64,000 nt of DNA from Chlamydoabsidia padenii (lineage: Eukaryota > Mucoromycota > Mucoromycetes > Mucorales > Cunninghamellaceae). The translations under genes and the position numbers were made by a program. Shown one piece after another: positions 11,226 to 23,280 of the stretch. Location: assembly GCA_025330725.1 (NCBI GenBank), contig JAIWND010000001.1, positions 1,928,501 through 1,992,500 of the forward strand, in the 5' to 3' direction. The notes under the pieces are model-generated. The model ran no database searches. It was given only the letters and a program-made list of their open reading frames with translations, and was not told where the DNA came from. Position 1 is the first letter of the stretch. Each line of letters begins with the position of its first letter.

Positions 11226-11591
11226 TTGGAAAAAGAAACATTGCGCACTGATCCGACCCTATACAACAAAACTTCGACACTCGCCAAAAAGAGCAACGCG
11301 AAGTTTTTAGAATGGTTCGGAACTCCTTGTATCAACAATTATTCTTCTTCTAAACAAAACAAGAACGATGGTCATTGCGGTGCCGATGAAAAATACGGTG
11401 TGCCCAGTGGGGTACCGTTATTTTTGCTGTACTGTACAGTACAGCGAAACCCCGTATATGGTGATAGGTGGTACAGTCAGTTTGAAAAATCCCGCCCGCC
11501 CCTTGATTCCCTACTAAGATTTGGTAAGAGCTCTATTTCCTTCAATTGTCCACGGATGCTAATGATCAAAGTGGCGATGTGGACATTATAG
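11226..11591 (+). other. Unrecognised frame in the arm, contains a perfect 20-bp palindrome
   Basis: A 121-codon open frame (MEKETLRTDPTLYNKTST start) with no recognised domain is mirrored exactly at 20105-19740. It contains the palindrome GCTGTACTGTACAGTACAGC at about 11,425-11,444. Coding status is doubtful because the frame runs into satellite-related sequence at its end. Confidence 0.3.
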
Positions 11592-11611
11592 CCTATTTCC
11601 AACAAAGTTTA

Positions 11612-12790
11612 CATAATGACCAATGTAGCAAGACCCTTGTGTCGGTCAGTTCAGACTTGCGATGACTTTTACCTGTCCTTTGCAAGAAAAACAAAATGAA
11701 TTCTGGTTCCTTTTCGTACTTTTTCAGATCCCGCCTGCCTCTGCTCTACTGCCTTAATGAACAAGCGATGCTAATGATTAAAGTAGCGATGTGGACATTA
11801 TAGCCTATTTCCAACAAACTTTACATAATGGTCATTATACCAAGTCCCTTGTATGGAGCAGTATAGCCTCAAGATCGTTTTAACCTGACTTCTGTGAAAA
11901 AAAGTTGCAGAATGAAAAATTGACAACAAGATAAAACTTATTTCAAAACCCGTTTACTCTCGCCTAGAATTTTAAGAGAGCTCTACTGCCTTGAGGGACA
12001 AGCGATGCTAATGACAAAAGTGACCATGAGCATTCCTTAGCCTATTTCTAACAAACTTTACATAATGGCCATTGTACCAAGTCCTTTGAATGGAGTAGTA
12101 TAGCCTCAAGATTGTTTTAACCTGACTACTGTGAAAAAAGTTGCAGAATGAAAAATTGACAACAAGATAAAACTTATTTCAAAACCCGCTTACTCTCGCC
12201 TGTAATCTTAAGAGAGCTCTACTGCCTTAATGAACAAGCGATGCTAATGATTAAAGTAGCGATGTGGACATTATAGCCTATTTCCAACAAACTTTACATA
12301 ATGGCCATTGTACCAAGTCCCTTGTATGGAGCAGTATAGCCTCAAGATTGTTTTAACTTGGCTTTTGTGAAAAAAGTTGCAGAATGAAAAATTGACAACA
12401 AGATAAAACTTATTTCAAAACCCGCTTACTCTCGCCTAGAATTTTAAGAGAGCTCTACTGCCTTAATGAACAAGCGATACTAATGATTAAAGTGACTATG
12501 AGCACTCCTTAGCCTATTTCCAACAAACTTTACATAATGGCCAATATACCGAGTCCCTTGTATGGAGCAGTATAGCCTCAAGATTGTTTTAACTTGGCTT
12601 TTGTGAAAAAAGTTGCAGAATGAAAAATGGACAACAAGATAAAACTTATTTCAAAACCCGCTTACTCTCGCCTAGAATCTTAAGAGAGCTCTACTGCCTT
12701 AAGGGACAAGCGATGCTAACGATAAAAGTGACCATGAGCACTCCTTAGCCTATTTCCAACAAACTTTACATAATGGCCAATATGCAAGTC
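11612..12790 (-). repeat. ~236-bp satellite array, left arm
   Basis: This is the mirror of the right-arm array: five full units and a shorter variant, each with GAGAGTAAGCGGGTTTTGAA (or its complement) and GGAAATAGGCTA. Unit spacing is 236 bp. Confidence 0.85.
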
Positions 12791-13015
12791 CACCTCACTC
12801 ATTTTATTTTTATATTTACCCTAAGCCATAATAAGTATATCGCATTCGATTTTTTTCTTTTTAATAATGGTTGACGTTTACTGGTGACGAACCGCCAAAA
12901 AATGAAAAAGAGAGGTAGCCTCAAAATGAAAACAGGGCAACGAATAGTGATATGTGCCAACTTCGAAAAAAAAAAAAAAAAAAAAAAAAAAAGAAACAGC
13001 GGACACAAGGATGTA

Positions 13016-14687
13016 TTAATGACCGTTTAAGACACGAGACTTGACATTTTCTGCCACAGATTTGTTTGCTGAAACGAGACTTGCTGACATCAAGGAAGAC
13101 AAAAGTATCAATCGCGCATTGAGAGAATGATTGTCCAATATATTGATGGTATATTCATCTTCATGGTATAAGTGAACGATTTGTTGTAAGATAGATTTCA
13201 TTTGACCATCTTGACAATTTTCAAATAGAGTGTTTACATATTGCTTTGGAAGAGTCGGATTAGTGCTGGAACGGACCAGATTAGCGACATTATAAAAAAG
13301 TTTGGAAACTATTTTTGTTGCCGAATCAAGGCCCGTGTCTGGTGCTTCAAATAATGTGAAAATGGTATATGGCTGTGATCGCAGATCATTTGCAAAAATG
13401 CTTGATGCACGACAGAGGAGGTAGGTTGAAGGGTATTGAAATTTCGATCGTAATTGTCGAAGTTGGTATCGTAGATCAAAGCGATTTATCTGGCTTGCAT
13501 TAGGATCACTTGCCAATATGTTCGCTTTTTCAATCGATTCATTGTCCAAGAATACCGAAGTCGTCAAAGCGGTGGTATCATACAAGTCGAAATGTGAAAT
13601 GACTCCCCCCAATACTCGCTTGATGAACAGAATCAATTCGGAGGCTTGAAGTAATTAGGGCATTTAATGTTTTAGTCCCCACAACTAGCTTACTACCATC
13701 GGTATCTCCCATGGTTGTTACCCATGTGTTGTAATATTTGGTGTCTACGGGTGGTAAAGATGAAGTGCTGCCATTCCCTTCTTATTAACAAACGTTTCTC
13801 GATGGACGTCAAGTGTTCGTTGTCGATTATAGATTTCCACCGTATTGACAAGCACGGCTTCGTTGTCCTTATTGACGATAATAGCACCAGCAAGTAGCTG
13901 GGCGCAGGCAAATCGCAATTGAGGCGAGAATGTCCAATCGTCATTCAAGAGTTGGCAACCATCATCATCCAGTTGCGTAAAACCTCTTTTCGAGAGCTGG
14001 TGGGAGTAAGGTCCATAGTGTATGATGGGCAATAGGAATGCTTCAATATTCGTGGCTGATGCTCCATCATTCAACTCAATACTGCTATCCCACTTGCGCT
14101 TATTACTGAAAGTAATATTCTTCACGCGATAGGACTGATTTTGACTTTTGTTTATCAAGGATGCAACATTGTCGCAATGCATGAGCGCGATTTCCTCAAC
14201 TTGATTGTTATCCGTCAATGCAAACGGTTGCAATTTTAAACTCTCAGCAATCCACAAAGTTTTGTTTTTTTCATAATCAAAAGCCGCTGACTGTCCAAAA
14301 GCACGCAAAATTGACTCATCAAAGCTTCGTCGAGGGCAATCATTGGATGTTTCAGGGATAGTAATTGATTTTGTGGTGTGCATTTCGATCATTGAAGTGG
14401 CACTATCCTCAATTTCGCTTTCGCTTGATGGATCATCTTTATTTAAAACAACAAAAAGTTTAATTTAGAAGAGCAGGCGAATTGTATTCGTTTCTCCTTA
14501 CCATAATCCTTACATTTCCCACCAAAACGAGCAAAATGACTATGGGTGCCAGAATAAGTGCGCCAAGATTTTTTGCACAATGGACATTCAAATTTGCCGG
14601 AATCCTCATTTCGCACCAAAACAAGCGTGACCAACTGGCTAAAACCAAGATGAAAAAAGAAATGAGTAACATTAAAGAAAACGATTA
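13016..14687 (-). pseudogene. Zinc-finger protein gene, left copy (5'-truncated and frameshifted)
   Basis: This is the mirror of the right-arm gene but it lacks the first exon. The homology ends at 14,687, inside the equivalent of intron 1, where satellite sequence takes over. It retains the FECPLCKKSWRTYSG zinc-finger exon, the RSFDESILRAFGQ block (14392-13745) and the C-terminal block ending NVKSRVLNGH (13636-13016). The same frame breaks as on the right show that decay preceded the duplication. Confidence 0.65.
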
Positions 14688-14689
14688 GC

Positions 14690-15470
14690 ATCGCTTGTCC
14701 CTCAAGGCAGTAGAGCTCTCTTGAGATTCCAGGCAAGAGTAAGCGGGTTTTGAAATAAGTATTATCTTGTTGTCAATTTTTCATTCTGCCACTTTTTTTT
14801 CACAAAAGCCAAGTTAAAACAAACTTGAGGCTATACTGCTCCATAAAAGGGACTTGGTACAATGGTCATTATGTAAAGTTTGTTGGAAATAGGCTAAGGA
14901 ATGCTCATAGTCACTTTAATCATTAGCATCGCTTGTTCATTAAGGCAGTAGAGCTCTCTTAAGATTCCAGGCGAGAGTAAGCGGGTTTTGAAATAAGTAT
15001 TATCTTGTTGTCAATTTTTCATTCTGCAACTTTTTTCACAAAAGCCAAGTTAAAACAATCTTGAGGCTATGCTGCTCCATACAAGGGACTCGGTATAATG
15101 GCCATTATGTAAAGTTTGTTGGAAATAGGCTATAATGTCCACATCGCTACTTTAATCATTAGCATCGCTTGTTCATTAAGGCAGTAGAGCTCTCTTAAGA
15201 TTACAGGCGAGAGTAAGCGGGTTTTGAAATAAGTTTTATCTTGTTGTCAATTTTTCATTCTGCAACTTTTTTCACAAAAGCCAAGTTAAAACAATCTTGA
15301 GGCTATACTGCTCCATAAAAGGGACTTGGTACAATGGTCATTATGTAAAGTTTGTTGGAAATAGGCTAAGAAATGCTCATGGTCACTTTTGTCATTAGCA
15401 TCGCTTGTTCATTAAGGCAGTAGAGCTCTCTTAAGATTCCAGGCGAGAGTAAGCGGGTTTTGAAATAAGT
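14690..15470 (+). repeat. ~236-bp satellite units, central spacer
   Basis: About three units in right-arm orientation, with GTAAAGTTTGTTGG landmarks at 14,873, 15,109 and 15,345. Confidence 0.85.
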
Positions 15471-15472
15471 TT

Positions 15473-15967
15473 GGTCTCACAGCGTGCGTACCAGGTTCGC
15501 AAGCCGAAAAAAAAAAAAGAAAAGAAAAGAAAAAAAAAGCGCGCGTACGCAAGCCAAAAAAGAAAAAGAAAAAAGAAAAGAAAAGACAACGCGCGTACCA
15601 GCTACGCAAGCCAAAAAATAAAATAAAAAGACAGTGTCGTACGAGGTTTCAAATTTCGATTTTAATTCCCAGGAGATGCATAAGAACACCTCCATTATTG
15701 TTTTCTTCTGGTTACTACACAATTGGAAATGGAAAAATCAAAAACTTGCAAAAAATGTACTCGATCCTTTAAAAGTTCACTAGAAAGTAATGAAAAAAAC
15801 TATCACACACTTTCTATTACAGCGAAATACACAGATAGTCAAGGGTGTGTATTTTTTTTATCGTTTTCTTTAATGTTACTCATTTCTTTTTTTCATCTTG
15901 GTTTTAGCCAGTTGGTCACGCTTGTTTTGGTGCGAAATGAGGATTCCGGCAAATTTGAATGTCAAGT
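15473..15967 (+). pseudogene. Third, truncated copy of the zinc-finger gene 5' end
   Basis: It repeats the leader and first exons found about 768 bp downstream, reading MEKSKTCKKCTRSFKS after the start at 15,729 and then QLVTLVLVRNEDSGKFECQ. Homology to the gene stops at about 15,960 and satellite resumes. The leader holds three related GCGTAC...CGCAAGCC units separated by A-rich tracts. Confidence 0.7.
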
Positions 15968-16240
15968 ATCAAGGCGAGAGTAAGCGGGTTTTAAAATAAG
16001 TTTTATCTTGTTGTCAATTTTTCATTCTGCAACTTTTTTTCACAATAGTCAGGTTAAAACGATCTTGAGGCTATACTGCTCCATACAAGGGACTTGGTAT
16101 AATGACCATTATGTAAACTTTGTTGGAAATAGGCTAAGGAATGCTCATGGTCACTTTTGTCATTAGCATCGCTTGTCCCTCAAGACAGTAGAACTCTCTT
16201 AAGATTCCAGGCGAGAGTAAGCGGGTTTTGAAATAAGTTT
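15968..16240 (+). repeat. ~236-bp satellite unit before the right zinc-finger gene
   Basis: One unit, landmark at 16,113, ending in the junction AAATAAGTTTGGTCTCACAG that also occurs at the start of the truncated copy. Together with the leader it forms a direct duplication of about 768 bp. Confidence 0.8.
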
Positions 16241-16281
16241 GGTCTCACAGCGTGCGTACCAGGTTCGCAAGCCGAAAAAAA

Positions 16282-16320
<39 letters not shown>

Positions 16321-16511
16321 AAGCGCGCGTACGCAAGCCAAAAAAGAAAAAGAAAAAAAAAAGAAAAGACAACGCGCGTACCAGCTACGCAAGCCAAAAA
16401 AAAAAAGAAAAAGACAGTGTCGTACGAGGTTTCAAATTTCGATTTTAATTCCCAGGAGATGCATAAGAACACCTCCATTTTTGTTTTCTTCTGGTTACTA
16501 CACAATTTGAA
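16241..16511 (+). promoter_or_regulatory. Leader of the zinc-finger gene with GCGTAC/CGCAAGCC minisatellite
   Basis: Three imperfect units containing GCGTAC and GCAAGCC are spaced by purine runs (16,250-16,400), then GTTTCAAATTTCGATTTTAA precedes the start codon by about 80 bp. This is probably the promoter region, inferred from position only. Confidence 0.3.
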
Positions 16512-18315
16512 ATGGCAAAATCAAAAACTTGCAAAAAATGTACTCGACCCTTCAAAAGTTTACTAGAAAGTCATGAAAAAAACTATCACACACTTTCTTT
16601 TACAGCGAAATACACAGATAGTCAAGGGTGTGTACTATTTTTCTTATCGTTTTCTTTAATGTTACTCATTTCTTTTTTCATCTTGGTTTTAGCCAGTTGG
16701 TCACGCTTGTTTTGGTGCGAAATGAGGATTCCGGCAAATTTGAATGTCCATTGTGCAAAAAATCTTGGCGCACTTATTCTGGCACCCATAGTCATTTTGC
16801 TCGTTTTGGTGGGAAATGTAAGGATTATGGTAAGGAGAAACGAATACAATTCGCCTGCTCTTCTAAATTAAACTTTTTGTTGTTTTAAATAAAGATGATC
16901 CATCAAGCGAAAGCGAAATTGAGGATAGTGCCACTTCAATGATCGAAATGCACACCACAAAATCAATTACTATCCCTGAAACATCCAATGATTGCCCTCG
17001 ACGAAGCTTTGATGAGTCAATTTTGCGTGCTTTTGGACAGTCAGCGGCTTTTGATTATGAAAAAAACAAAACTTTGTGGATTGCTGAGAGTTTAAAATTG
17101 CAACCGTTTGCATTGACGGATAACAATCAAGTTGAGGAAATCGCGCTCATGCATTGCGACAATGTTGCATCCTTGATAAACAAAAGTCAAAATCAGTCCT
17201 ATCGCGTGAAGAATATTACTTTCAGTAATAAGCGCAAGTGGGATAGCAGTATTGAGTTGAATGATGGAGCATCAGCCACGAATATTGAAGCATTCCTATT
17301 GCCCATCATACACTATGGACCTTACTCCCACCAGCTCTCGAAAAGAGGTTTTACGCAACTGGATGATGATGGTTGCCAACTCTTGAATGACGATTGGACA
17401 TTCTCGCCTCAATTGCGATTTGCCTGCGCCCAGCTACTTGCTGGTGCTATTATCGTCAATAAGGACAACGAAGCCGTGCTTGTCAATACGGTGGAAATCT
17501 ATAATCGACAACGAACACTTGACGTCCATCGAGAAACGTTTGTTAATAAGAAGGGAATGGCAGCACTTCATCTTTACCACCCGTAGACACCAAATATTAC
17601 AACACATGGGTAACAACCATGGGAGATACCGATGGTAGTAAGCTAGTTGTGGGGACTAAAACATTAAATGCCCTAATTACTTCAAGCCTCCGAATTGATT
17701 CTGTTCATCAAGCGAGTATTGGGGGGAGTCATTTCACATTTCGACTTGTATGATACCACCGCTTTGACGACTTCGGTATTCTTGGACAATGAATCGATTG
17801 AAAAAGCGAACATATTGGCAAGTGATCCTAATGCAAGCCAGATAAATCGCTTTGATCTACGATACCAACTTCGACAATTACGATCGAAATTTCAATACCC
17901 TTCAACCTACCTCCTCTGTCGTGCATCAAGCATTTTTGCAAATGATCTGCGATCACAGCCATATACCATTTTCACATTATTTGAAGCACCAGACACGGGC
18001 CTTGATTCGGCAACAAAAATAGTTTCCAAACTTTTTTATAATGTCGCTAATCTGGTCCGTTCCAGCACTAATCCGACTCTTCCAAAGCAATATGTAAACA
18101 CTCTATTTGAAAATTGTCAAGATGGTCAAATGAAATCTATCTTACAACAAATCGTTCACTTATACCATGAAGATGAATATACCATCAATATATTGGACAA
18201 TCATTCTCTCAATGCGCGATTGATACTTTTGTCTTCCTTGATGTCAGCAAGTCTCGTTTCAGCAAACAAATCTGTGGCAGAAAATGTCAAGTCTCGTGTC
18301 TTAAACGGTCATTAA
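16512..18315 (+). pseudogene. Element-associated zinc-finger protein gene, most complete copy
   Basis: Exon 1 starts MAKSKTCKKCTRPFKS and continues LLESHEKNYH, a C-x2-C-x10-H-x4-H finger. A GTGTGT...TTTTAG intron leads to FECPLCKKSWRTYSG with downstream H and C residues, a second finger of C2HC/C2H2 type. A second intron joins DDPSSESEIEDS to the long RSFDESILRAFGQ block (16939-17586). The reading then needs one frame change after HLYH (17,580) and another at a GGGGGG run (17,720) to reach FDLYDTTALTTSVF and the terminal NVKSRVLNGH. The total would be roughly 560-600 residues. I recognise no catalytic domain. Flanking satellite on both sides suggests it belongs to a repetitive element. It may be inactive, or the breaks may be real introns that I could not resolve. 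Confidence 0.55.
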
Positions 18316-18540
18316 TACATCCTTGTGTCCGCTGTTTCTTTTTTTTTTTTTTTTTTTTTTTTTTTCGAAGTTGGCACATATCACTATTCGTTGCCCTGTT
18401 TTCATTTTGAGGCTACCTCTCTTTTTCATTTTTTGGCGGTTCGTCACCAGTAAACGTCAACCATTATTAAAAAGAAAAAAATCGAATGCGATATACTTAT
18501 TATGGCTTAGGGTAAATATAAAAATAAAATGAGTGAGGTG

Positions 18541-19719
18541 GACTTGCATATTGGCCATTATGTAAAGTTTGTTGGAAATAGGCTAAGGAGTGCTCATGGT
18601 CACTTTTATCGTTAGCATCGCTTGTCCCTTAAGGCAGTAGAGCTCTCTTAAGATTCTAGGCGAGAGTAAGCGGGTTTTGAAATAAGTTTTATCTTGTTGT
18701 CCATTTTTCATTCTGCAACTTTTTTCACAAAAGCCAAGTTAAAACAATCTTGAGGCTATACTGCTCCATACAAGGGACTCGGTATATTGGCCATTATGTA
18801 AAGTTTGTTGGAAATAGGCTAAGGAGTGCTCATAGTCACTTTAATCATTAGTATCGCTTGTTCATTAAGGCAGTAGAGCTCTCTTAAAATTCTAGGCGAG
18901 AGTAAGCGGGTTTTGAAATAAGTTTTATCTTGTTGTCAATTTTTCATTCTGCAACTTTTTTCACAAAAGCCAAGTTAAAACAATCTTGAGGCTATACTGC
19001 TCCATACAAGGGACTTGGTACAATGGCCATTATGTAAAGTTTGTTGGAAATAGGCTATAATGTCCACATCGCTACTTTAATCATTAGCATCGCTTGTTCA
19101 TTAAGGCAGTAGAGCTCTCTTAAGATTACAGGCGAGAGTAAGCGGGTTTTGAAATAAGTTTTATCTTGTTGTCAATTTTTCATTCTGCAACTTTTTTCAC
19201 AGTAGTCAGGTTAAAACAATCTTGAGGCTATACTACTCCATTCAAAGGACTTGGTACAATGGCCATTATGTAAAGTTTGTTAGAAATAGGCTAAGGAATG
19301 CTCATGGTCACTTTTGTCATTAGCATCGCTTGTCCCTCAAGGCAGTAGAGCTCTCTTAAAATTCTAGGCGAGAGTAAACGGGTTTTGAAATAAGTTTTAT
19401 CTTGTTGTCAATTTTTCATTCTGCAACTTTTTTTCACAGAAGTCAGGTTAAAACGATCTTGAGGCTATACTGCTCCATACAAGGGACTTGGTATAATGAC
19501 CATTATGTAAAGTTTGTTGGAAATAGGCTATAATGTCCACATCGCTACTTTAATCATTAGCATCGCTTGTTCATTAAGGCAGTAGAGCAGAGGCAGGCGG
19601 GATCTGAAAAAGTACGAAAAGGAACCAGAATTCATTTTGTTTTTCTTGCAAAGGACAGGTAAAAGTCATCGCAAGTCTGAACTGACCGACACAAGGGTCT
19701 TGCTACATTGGTCATTATG
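18541..19719 (+). repeat. ~236-bp satellite array, right arm
   Basis: GTAAAGTTTGTTGG landmarks fall at 18,562, 18,798, 19,034, 19,270 and 19,507, giving periods of 236, 236, 236 and 237 bp. A diverged landmark at 19,719 ends the array. Units alternate between two versions of the segment after GGAAATAGGCTA, one reading AGGAGTGCTCAT and the other TAATGTCCACAT. Confidence 0.9.
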
Positions 19720-19739
19720 TAAACTTTGTTGGAAATAGG

Positions 19740-20456
19740 CTATAATGTCCACATCGCCACTTTGATCATTAGCATCCGTGGACAATTGAAGGAAATAGAG
19801 CTCTTACCAAATCTTAGTAGGGAATCAAGGGGCGGGCGGGATTTTTCAAACTGACTGTACCACCTATCACCATATACGGGGTTTCGCTGTACTGTACAGT
19901 ACAGCAAAAATAACGGTACCCCACTGGGCACACCGTATTTTTCATCGGCACCGCAATGACCATCGTTCTTGTTTTGTTTAGAAGAAGAATAATTGTTGAT
20001 ACAAGGAGTTCCGAACCATTCTAAAAACTTCGCGTTGCTCTTTTTGGCGAGTGTCGAAGTTTTGTTGTATAGGGTCGGATCAGTGCGCAATGTTTCTTTT
20101 TCCAACAGACACCAATCACTTCGAGGAACCCAAAGGACAGCAGGTAAAGTTTCACTGAATCAATAAATGATGTCGGCCTTCTTTACTGATGGATTGTTCT
20201 AACATGGTAATAGATGAATGAATGGATGAAAAAACGTTCCCATGTTGCTACGCTTGTAAGGACTGTAAATAAGACAAATAGCGATAGTAAAGCCTATAAA
20301 AGTAGATCTTATATCAAAGTAACATCACAAAAGATAAAGTTACACTTGTTAAATGCTTATGAAGATGCATATTGTAGCCAATAAAAATAAGCGATTTCAG
20401 GTTTTTCGTTGCGTTTGATTGGCTAATACAACGCGGCATTTTAAAAAGATGCCCTC
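19740..20456. other. Unrecognised segment between satellite and MULE, with 20-bp palindrome
   Basis: It contains the minus-strand frame 20105-19740 (mirror of 11226-11591), the palindrome GCTGTACTGTACAGTACAGC at about 19,887-19,906, and AT-rich sequence up to the MULE inner end. No product is recognised. Confidence 0.3.
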
Positions 20457-20604
20457 TTTTTTTTTTCTCCTCTCTCTTCCTCAGCCTTTTTTTTTTTTTT
20501 CCTTCCTTTTTACATCCTCCTCTCGATTTTACAATCTTCACTTCTACCATTAAAAACCCTACTACTAACACTGCTGACGCTACCACTTATTACAAACGGT
20601 GCAA
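20457..20604. repeat. MULE terminal inverted repeat, inner right
   Basis: This is the mirror of 10727-10874. It includes the codons for NPTTNTADATTYYKRCK, the apparent transposase N-terminus, so the terminal repeat overlaps the coding region. Confidence 0.75.
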
Positions 20605-23227
20605 ATCGACGAAGCCACAACAACTTTTTTGCTGGTGTTGGTGAAGCACGATTTAAGACTTGCTACGACTGCCGCGAACGGGACGCTTCAGAAAAGAAAC
20701 CACCTACTTCGCTGATAATGCTTTTTGAAGTGCCTCATTACTTCCTGGATCATGAAGTTGGTGATAATGGTGTTTACCTCTCGGCGGAAATATTCATGGG
20801 ACACACCCTTCGTGATCTCTCTGACAAACAAATACAAGCCGAACTCCTCAACGTGGTCCAAGAAATTGATCACTTTGGATACTACTGGAAGCACTCTGTT
20901 ATGCCTAAATTGCGACATTGTGTGGCATTTGAAGCGGTTTGGTCGCAGGATATCGACGGTAAATATAATTGATATAGTTTGCCATCACGTCGACACCACC
21001 AATTTACGCCGACGATATAAGCGAATGGGTGAATTCGATTGCAAAGGAAAGGTATACTGTTTTATCAATAGGAAGTACAATTGGATCAACCTTAACGTGG
21101 TCCATCATATCGACCATGAACGACCTGAAGTAATGGAAAGTAGGATGATCCGTGCAACACCAATGTCAGAAGCGATAAAAGAATTCATCAACACTCAACT
21201 CGACATTCACAATATCAACGCCATCAACTTTTATGAAAAGGTGGTCGCTCGCTTTGGTTATGTTGTGAACCGTGAACAGGTTTCAACTACTTGGCCCCAG
21301 GGTTTCGAAGCATCATACAAGAAATACGACGACCAGTTGGAATCCCGCCGTCTTTTGATCCAATCTCTCCATCAAGATTCTGATTGTGAAGAGGGAAGTA
21401 GTGGTGCGACAATAACGGTGTGGCAAATGGTGGTTGGATCTTAGTTATAGTCATTAGTATAGAATACTTTAGTATAGGCTGTGGTGTTGATTGTAGTGTT
21501 AATATTTACTAATAAACTTGTTGATCTATTTGTTATACTTGATTTTCGGTAATGTATGGTAGTTGATATACCGTAGTGCTGATGATATGAAATACTTTGG
21601 GTTTGAAACGGAGTTCTTTGATATTCTTGTGCAGAGCAATCAAGTGATGGAATTCCACTTACAAAACGAATCGCGCTAGTTTCGAGCTGTGTTGGGTAGT
21701 AGTCAGTATTTATGGTTCGGGTTACCCAATCGCCTATCAGATTGTAAAAGTTGGTAGCAATGACACTTCATTAGGTGAAGATACTCACAGGGCTGCAGCC
21801 TTGAAATTTTTTTTCCAAGTCATGTAAGATCAGGGTCTCAACCCAACATTCATGTTCGCGGATAAAAATCAAGCTGAAATTAATGTAGTTGAATCAATTT
21901 AACCATCCGATACATCTGTTGGTACATCGATTATACGTTTATGTTTATGGCATTCAAAAAGAGCAGTAAAACTCAAGCTGTCAAAGCCAAAAACTGTTAT
22001 TCTACCAATTTATAATGAACAAGCTGCCCATCACGAGTATAACTTCATTGATCCCAGCTTCGTTCCGGTTCACGATGCACGCAGAAAGGATAGGAACTTA
22101 CAACAGTGAATCAACGCGAAGCTATTTTGGAAATGATGGGGAAGCATTATAATATGCATTGTCTAATTCCTCAAGGTAATATGAATTTGATAACCCCTTT
22201 TTATGCATAAATTAACCTACCCATTGGCAAAACGACGATGATGGTGGAAGCCCATTGGAAAGTACTCAAACGAACTCATCTCTACCACTACAATCGTGCG
22301 CGTCTTGATTTCGTCGTCTTTGTGATTATACAGCACTACTACCAAAAACTGAAGGTTAAATACCGATCAGTGATAGTGTCTCGATCGGAGACGTCGACTT
22401 TTAAATCGCGCTTTATGCACGAATGGATTAAGGGCAGACTTGCCACCGTTTCAAACGTACAATATTTAACCGATTTGACCCAATGGGTGTGTGGTTTCCC
22501 AGCTTTTTTACAAAGCCCAGTGGCACTTTGCAAACATTTGGTCAAGTCATACATAACAACGACAAACAGTGATTTGGTAAACAGACAGTTTTTTTTTTAT
22601 TAAAAGATCACATACACCACCCTTTATTATTTTTCGCCGGTAAGGAATCTATTTTAATATATCTGTATCTACTGTTAACTATATACTAACCGTGTGTTTC
22701 CAAAGACTACAAACCCAAACACCTATCATCCTGGTAATCATCCACGAGAAGGTCTTCTTGCCCACCCGCCTTTGCGCCGTCGTATCACCAACGTCGATCG
22801 TACAGCAGAGCAGGAGGATTTGATAATTCTGCCACGAAGAACCAACGGACCCCTACCAGCCCCACCACCACAATTCGAAACACCACAATTGGTGATCCCC
22901 CCCCCCAAGAAGAGTGCAACAACAAGATGCACCGGTTGTAGACGAGTAGCGTGAGTACTTGGCCAACAAACTAGGTATAGAGAAATGCATGTCGAAGCAA
23001 GGCGATTGAGAGACCGATTGGCAAGAGTCGAAGAAAGAGAAGAAGAAGAAGGGAATGCTTATATTAGAAGGTTAACATCCAATCCCGCACAAGGTGCTGT
23101 GTTTGCCCATGTTTTAAATGACAATAACGTAGATGCTTACCTTGATGCTGTTATTGGAGAGCGCCAACGGACAACATTACCAAGAACCTGGTGGGACGGT
23201 AACCCTATACAAGACATTTATGATTAA
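20548..23227 (+). pseudogene. MULE transposase pseudogene (right copy)
   Basis: Blocks appear in family order. The Cys-rich N-terminus has KRCK and, in a shifted frame, FAGVGEARFKTCYDCRERD. Next comes MLFEVPHYFLDHEVGDNGVY (20718-20972). After a stop and frame change, FDCKGKVYCFINRKYNW and the HERPEVMESRMI block follow. The catalytic region (about 21,590-22,110) retains YPIA, FMFADKNQAEINVVESI, an in-frame TAA, then LCLWHSKRAVKLKL. The C-terminal domain (22238-22603) carries the SWIM-like WVCGFPAFLQSPVALCKHLVK, and a Pro-rich then coiled tail ends in DIYD. These features match MULE transposases typical of Mucoromycota and Glomeromycotina. Multiple stops and frameshifts make it non-functional. 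Confidence 0.85.
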
Positions 23228-23280
23228 CAACCTATTCAATATCAATCTTTTTTTTTAACATAAAATAAGGAGTTTACCTT

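Larger units (their letters stand above)
7917..14687 (-). repeat. Left arm of the giant inverted repeat
   Basis: Positions x in this arm pair with 31331-x in the right arm (31333-x near the outer end). Every open frame between about 8,570 and 14,687 is an exact reverse copy of one on the right, including broken frames and homopolymer lengths. The outer ~650 bp differ by several substitutions and a 2-bp offset. The arm holds, from outside inwards: a MULE, an unknown segment with a 20-bp palindrome, ~236-bp satellite units and a 5'-truncated zinc-finger gene. Confidence 0.95.

Noticed and set aside
15473..15620. GCGTAC/CGCAAGCC units as a CRISPR-like array
   Set aside because: Only three imperfect units separated by purine tracts in a eukaryotic repeat; spacers are not unique sequences.
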